Assembly (NCBI GenBank): GCA_937900985.1
Contig: CALCGM010000678.1
Location: 1 to 6,728 of the forward strand
DNA: 6,728 bases
Direction of reading: 5' to 3'
DNA from: an uncultured Planctomycetaceae bacterium
GTDB lineage: Bacteria > Planctomycetota > Planctomycetia > Pirellulales > UBA1268
Positions 5,697-6,728 of the stretch are shown here, one piece after another. Below the pieces are notes generated by a model that was not told where the DNA came from, did not search any database, and worked only from the letters and a program-made list of their open reading frames with translations. Position 1 is the first letter of the stretch; each line of letters starts with the position of its first letter. The translations under genes and the position numbers were made by a program.

Positions 5697-6728
5697 CTAA
5701 GGCGGCGGAATCGCCACCCGCAGCGTGGGCGGGGGAGCCCCGGGCGATGTGGGACCGACGGCATCCCGCTGAATCGCCCGTCGGTCTGTAACCGTCAGCA
5801 TCACGTCCGACGCCACCTGCTCGTCGATCATCTCCACCGTAAACTCGTGCCGCACGCGTCCGGTGTCGGGAACCACGATATGTACGGCCTTTGTGCAGCC
5901 TCGCGGAACCGCGACCTTCAGGGTGGGGAGTTTGTCGGCCAAATCCCGTGGATGCTCCTCGATCACGGTCAGCACCAGCTCCGATGCAGACGTCAGCGGC
6001 GCCACGCGAGCGGTCACCTTCGACTCAGGAAACGACGAGAGTTCCAGGGTGCGTTCCACCCCCGGAGCAAGCGAGGCCACCGGAACCGATACCTCGGCGA
6101 CCGCTTCTTCAAACCGCAGCCAGCCGCGAATCTCTGCCGTGGTGGCCGCGGCAGGCCAATCGCGGGCCACAAGATCGACCACAGGAACTGGTCGACCAGG
6201 CTGAAACGAAAGGTCTGTGAAAACGTAGGGCAGGCCCACCGGCCCCGCTGGCCCCATCGGCTGCAGATCGACCCACATCTCGACGGGCCGTGGTGAAAAA
6301 CCGTCGGCCGTGCCATTTTGCACCGAGAGCGGAAACCGCACGGCGGCTCCACTGCGATGGGCGAGGTGCGCCCCAAGAAACCACCGCCGGTCAGGCGAGA
6401 CCGGATCGGGGAGATCGACCGCCGCATCCCGCAGGCCCTGCTCGGTGCCGCCGTCATACCGTCGAAACTCCAGGCCTCGGCCCTGCCCGGTCACAAACAG
6501 TTCGATGGTCTCACCGCCAGCAACCGACACCCGTCGCGGCTGGCCGCCCCCGGGCGACTCAAGCGCCACATCGTAGGTCTGAACGCTGCCGAAGATCGGG
6601 GTAGGCAGCACCACGGTCTGGTTGAGCTGGGCCTCGGCAGGCTCCTGATCGCCCCCCGCCCGCACACGCCACCGCTGCACCTCCAACGAGGTTCGCAGAG
6701 CGGCGGTCAGACCTTGGGCATCGGTGGC
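5697..6728 (-). CDS. Unrecognised protein, probably beta-rich (5' end beyond right edge)
   Basis: The frame is open across the right edge, so the N-terminus and any signal peptide are missing; 343 residues and a TAG stop at 5697-5699 are visible. A TTG at 6686 is not taken as the start because coding sense continues upstream of it. The composition is rich in Val, Pro, Arg and Gly with one visible cysteine. It shows many alternating hydrophobic stretches suggestive of beta strands, for example VSVAGGETIELFVTGQG and SELVLTVIEEHP. This fits an extracytoplasmic protein with beta-sandwich-like modules, but I recognise no catalytic motif or family. The end is Pro-rich (GAPPPTLRVAIPPP). It is separated from the next gene by about 237 bases with hairpins, so it may end a separate transcription unit. 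Long uninterrupted frame and coherent protein-like composition support it as real. Confidence 0.8.
   Translation of the reverse strand, partial: ATDAQGLTAALRTSLEVQRWRVRAGGDQEPAEAQLNQTVVLPTPIFGSVQTYDVALESPGGGQPRRVSVAGGETIELFVTGQGRGLEFRRYDGGTEQGLRDAAVDLPDPVSPDRRWFLGAHLAHRSGAAVRFPLSVQNGTADGFSPRPVEMWVDLQPMGPAGPVGLPYVFTDLSFQPGRPVPVVDLVARDWPAAATTAEIRGWLRFEEAVAEVSVPVASLAPGVERTLELSSFPESKVTARVAPLTSASELVLTVIEEHPRDLADKLPTLKVAVPRGCTKAVHIVVPDTGRVRHEFTVEMIDEQVASDVMLTVTDRRAIQRDAVGPTSPGAPPPTLRVAIPPP

Overview
The window is a GC-rich bacterial segment whose five protein genes all lie on the minus strand, so transcription runs from the right edge to the left. An N-sulfoglucosamine-sulfohydrolase-like sulfatase stands beside two Tat-exported Gfo/Idh/MocA oxidoreductases and a secreted cysteine-rich protein with HEAT-like helices. 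That combination suggests a planctomycete, probably of the Pirellula/Rhodopirellula type. This is inferred from gene content and style; no rRNA or other marker is present.

Layout in order of transcription. (1) 6728-5697: the 3' part of an unrecognised gene that enters from the right edge, encoding a Pro/Val-rich protein that looks mostly beta. (2) 5696-5460: a gap with four closely packed inverted repeats and a possible 22-codon leader ORF behind the strongest Shine-Dalgarno in the window. (3) 5459-4374: a secreted protein with 18 cysteines in its mature part and two HEAT-like segments. (4) 4291-2750: a sulfatase with a Sec signal and Cys-type active site, close to human SGSH along its whole length. 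(5) 2602-1286: a Gfo/Idh/MocA oxidoreductase with a Tat signal. (6) 1252-1: a second, different Gfo/Idh/MocA oxidoreductase with a Tat signal, cut by the left edge. Gaps are about 237, 82, 147 and 33 bases. Genes 5 and 6 are very probably cotranscribed; a longer operon including the sulfatase and the Cys-rich gene is possible but not shown.

How they may work together: the sulfatase would remove sulfate, by family likeness an N-linked sulfate on glucosamine, from a glycan fragment outside the cytoplasm. The two exported nicotinamide-dependent oxidoreductases could then oxidise or epimerise the released sugars. The Cys-rich protein and the right-edge protein have no assignable role. No mobile element, tRNA, rRNA or CRISPR was seen. 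Long plus-strand ORFs opposite every gene are codon-bias shadows. The least described material is the Cys-rich protein and the structured gap in front of it.
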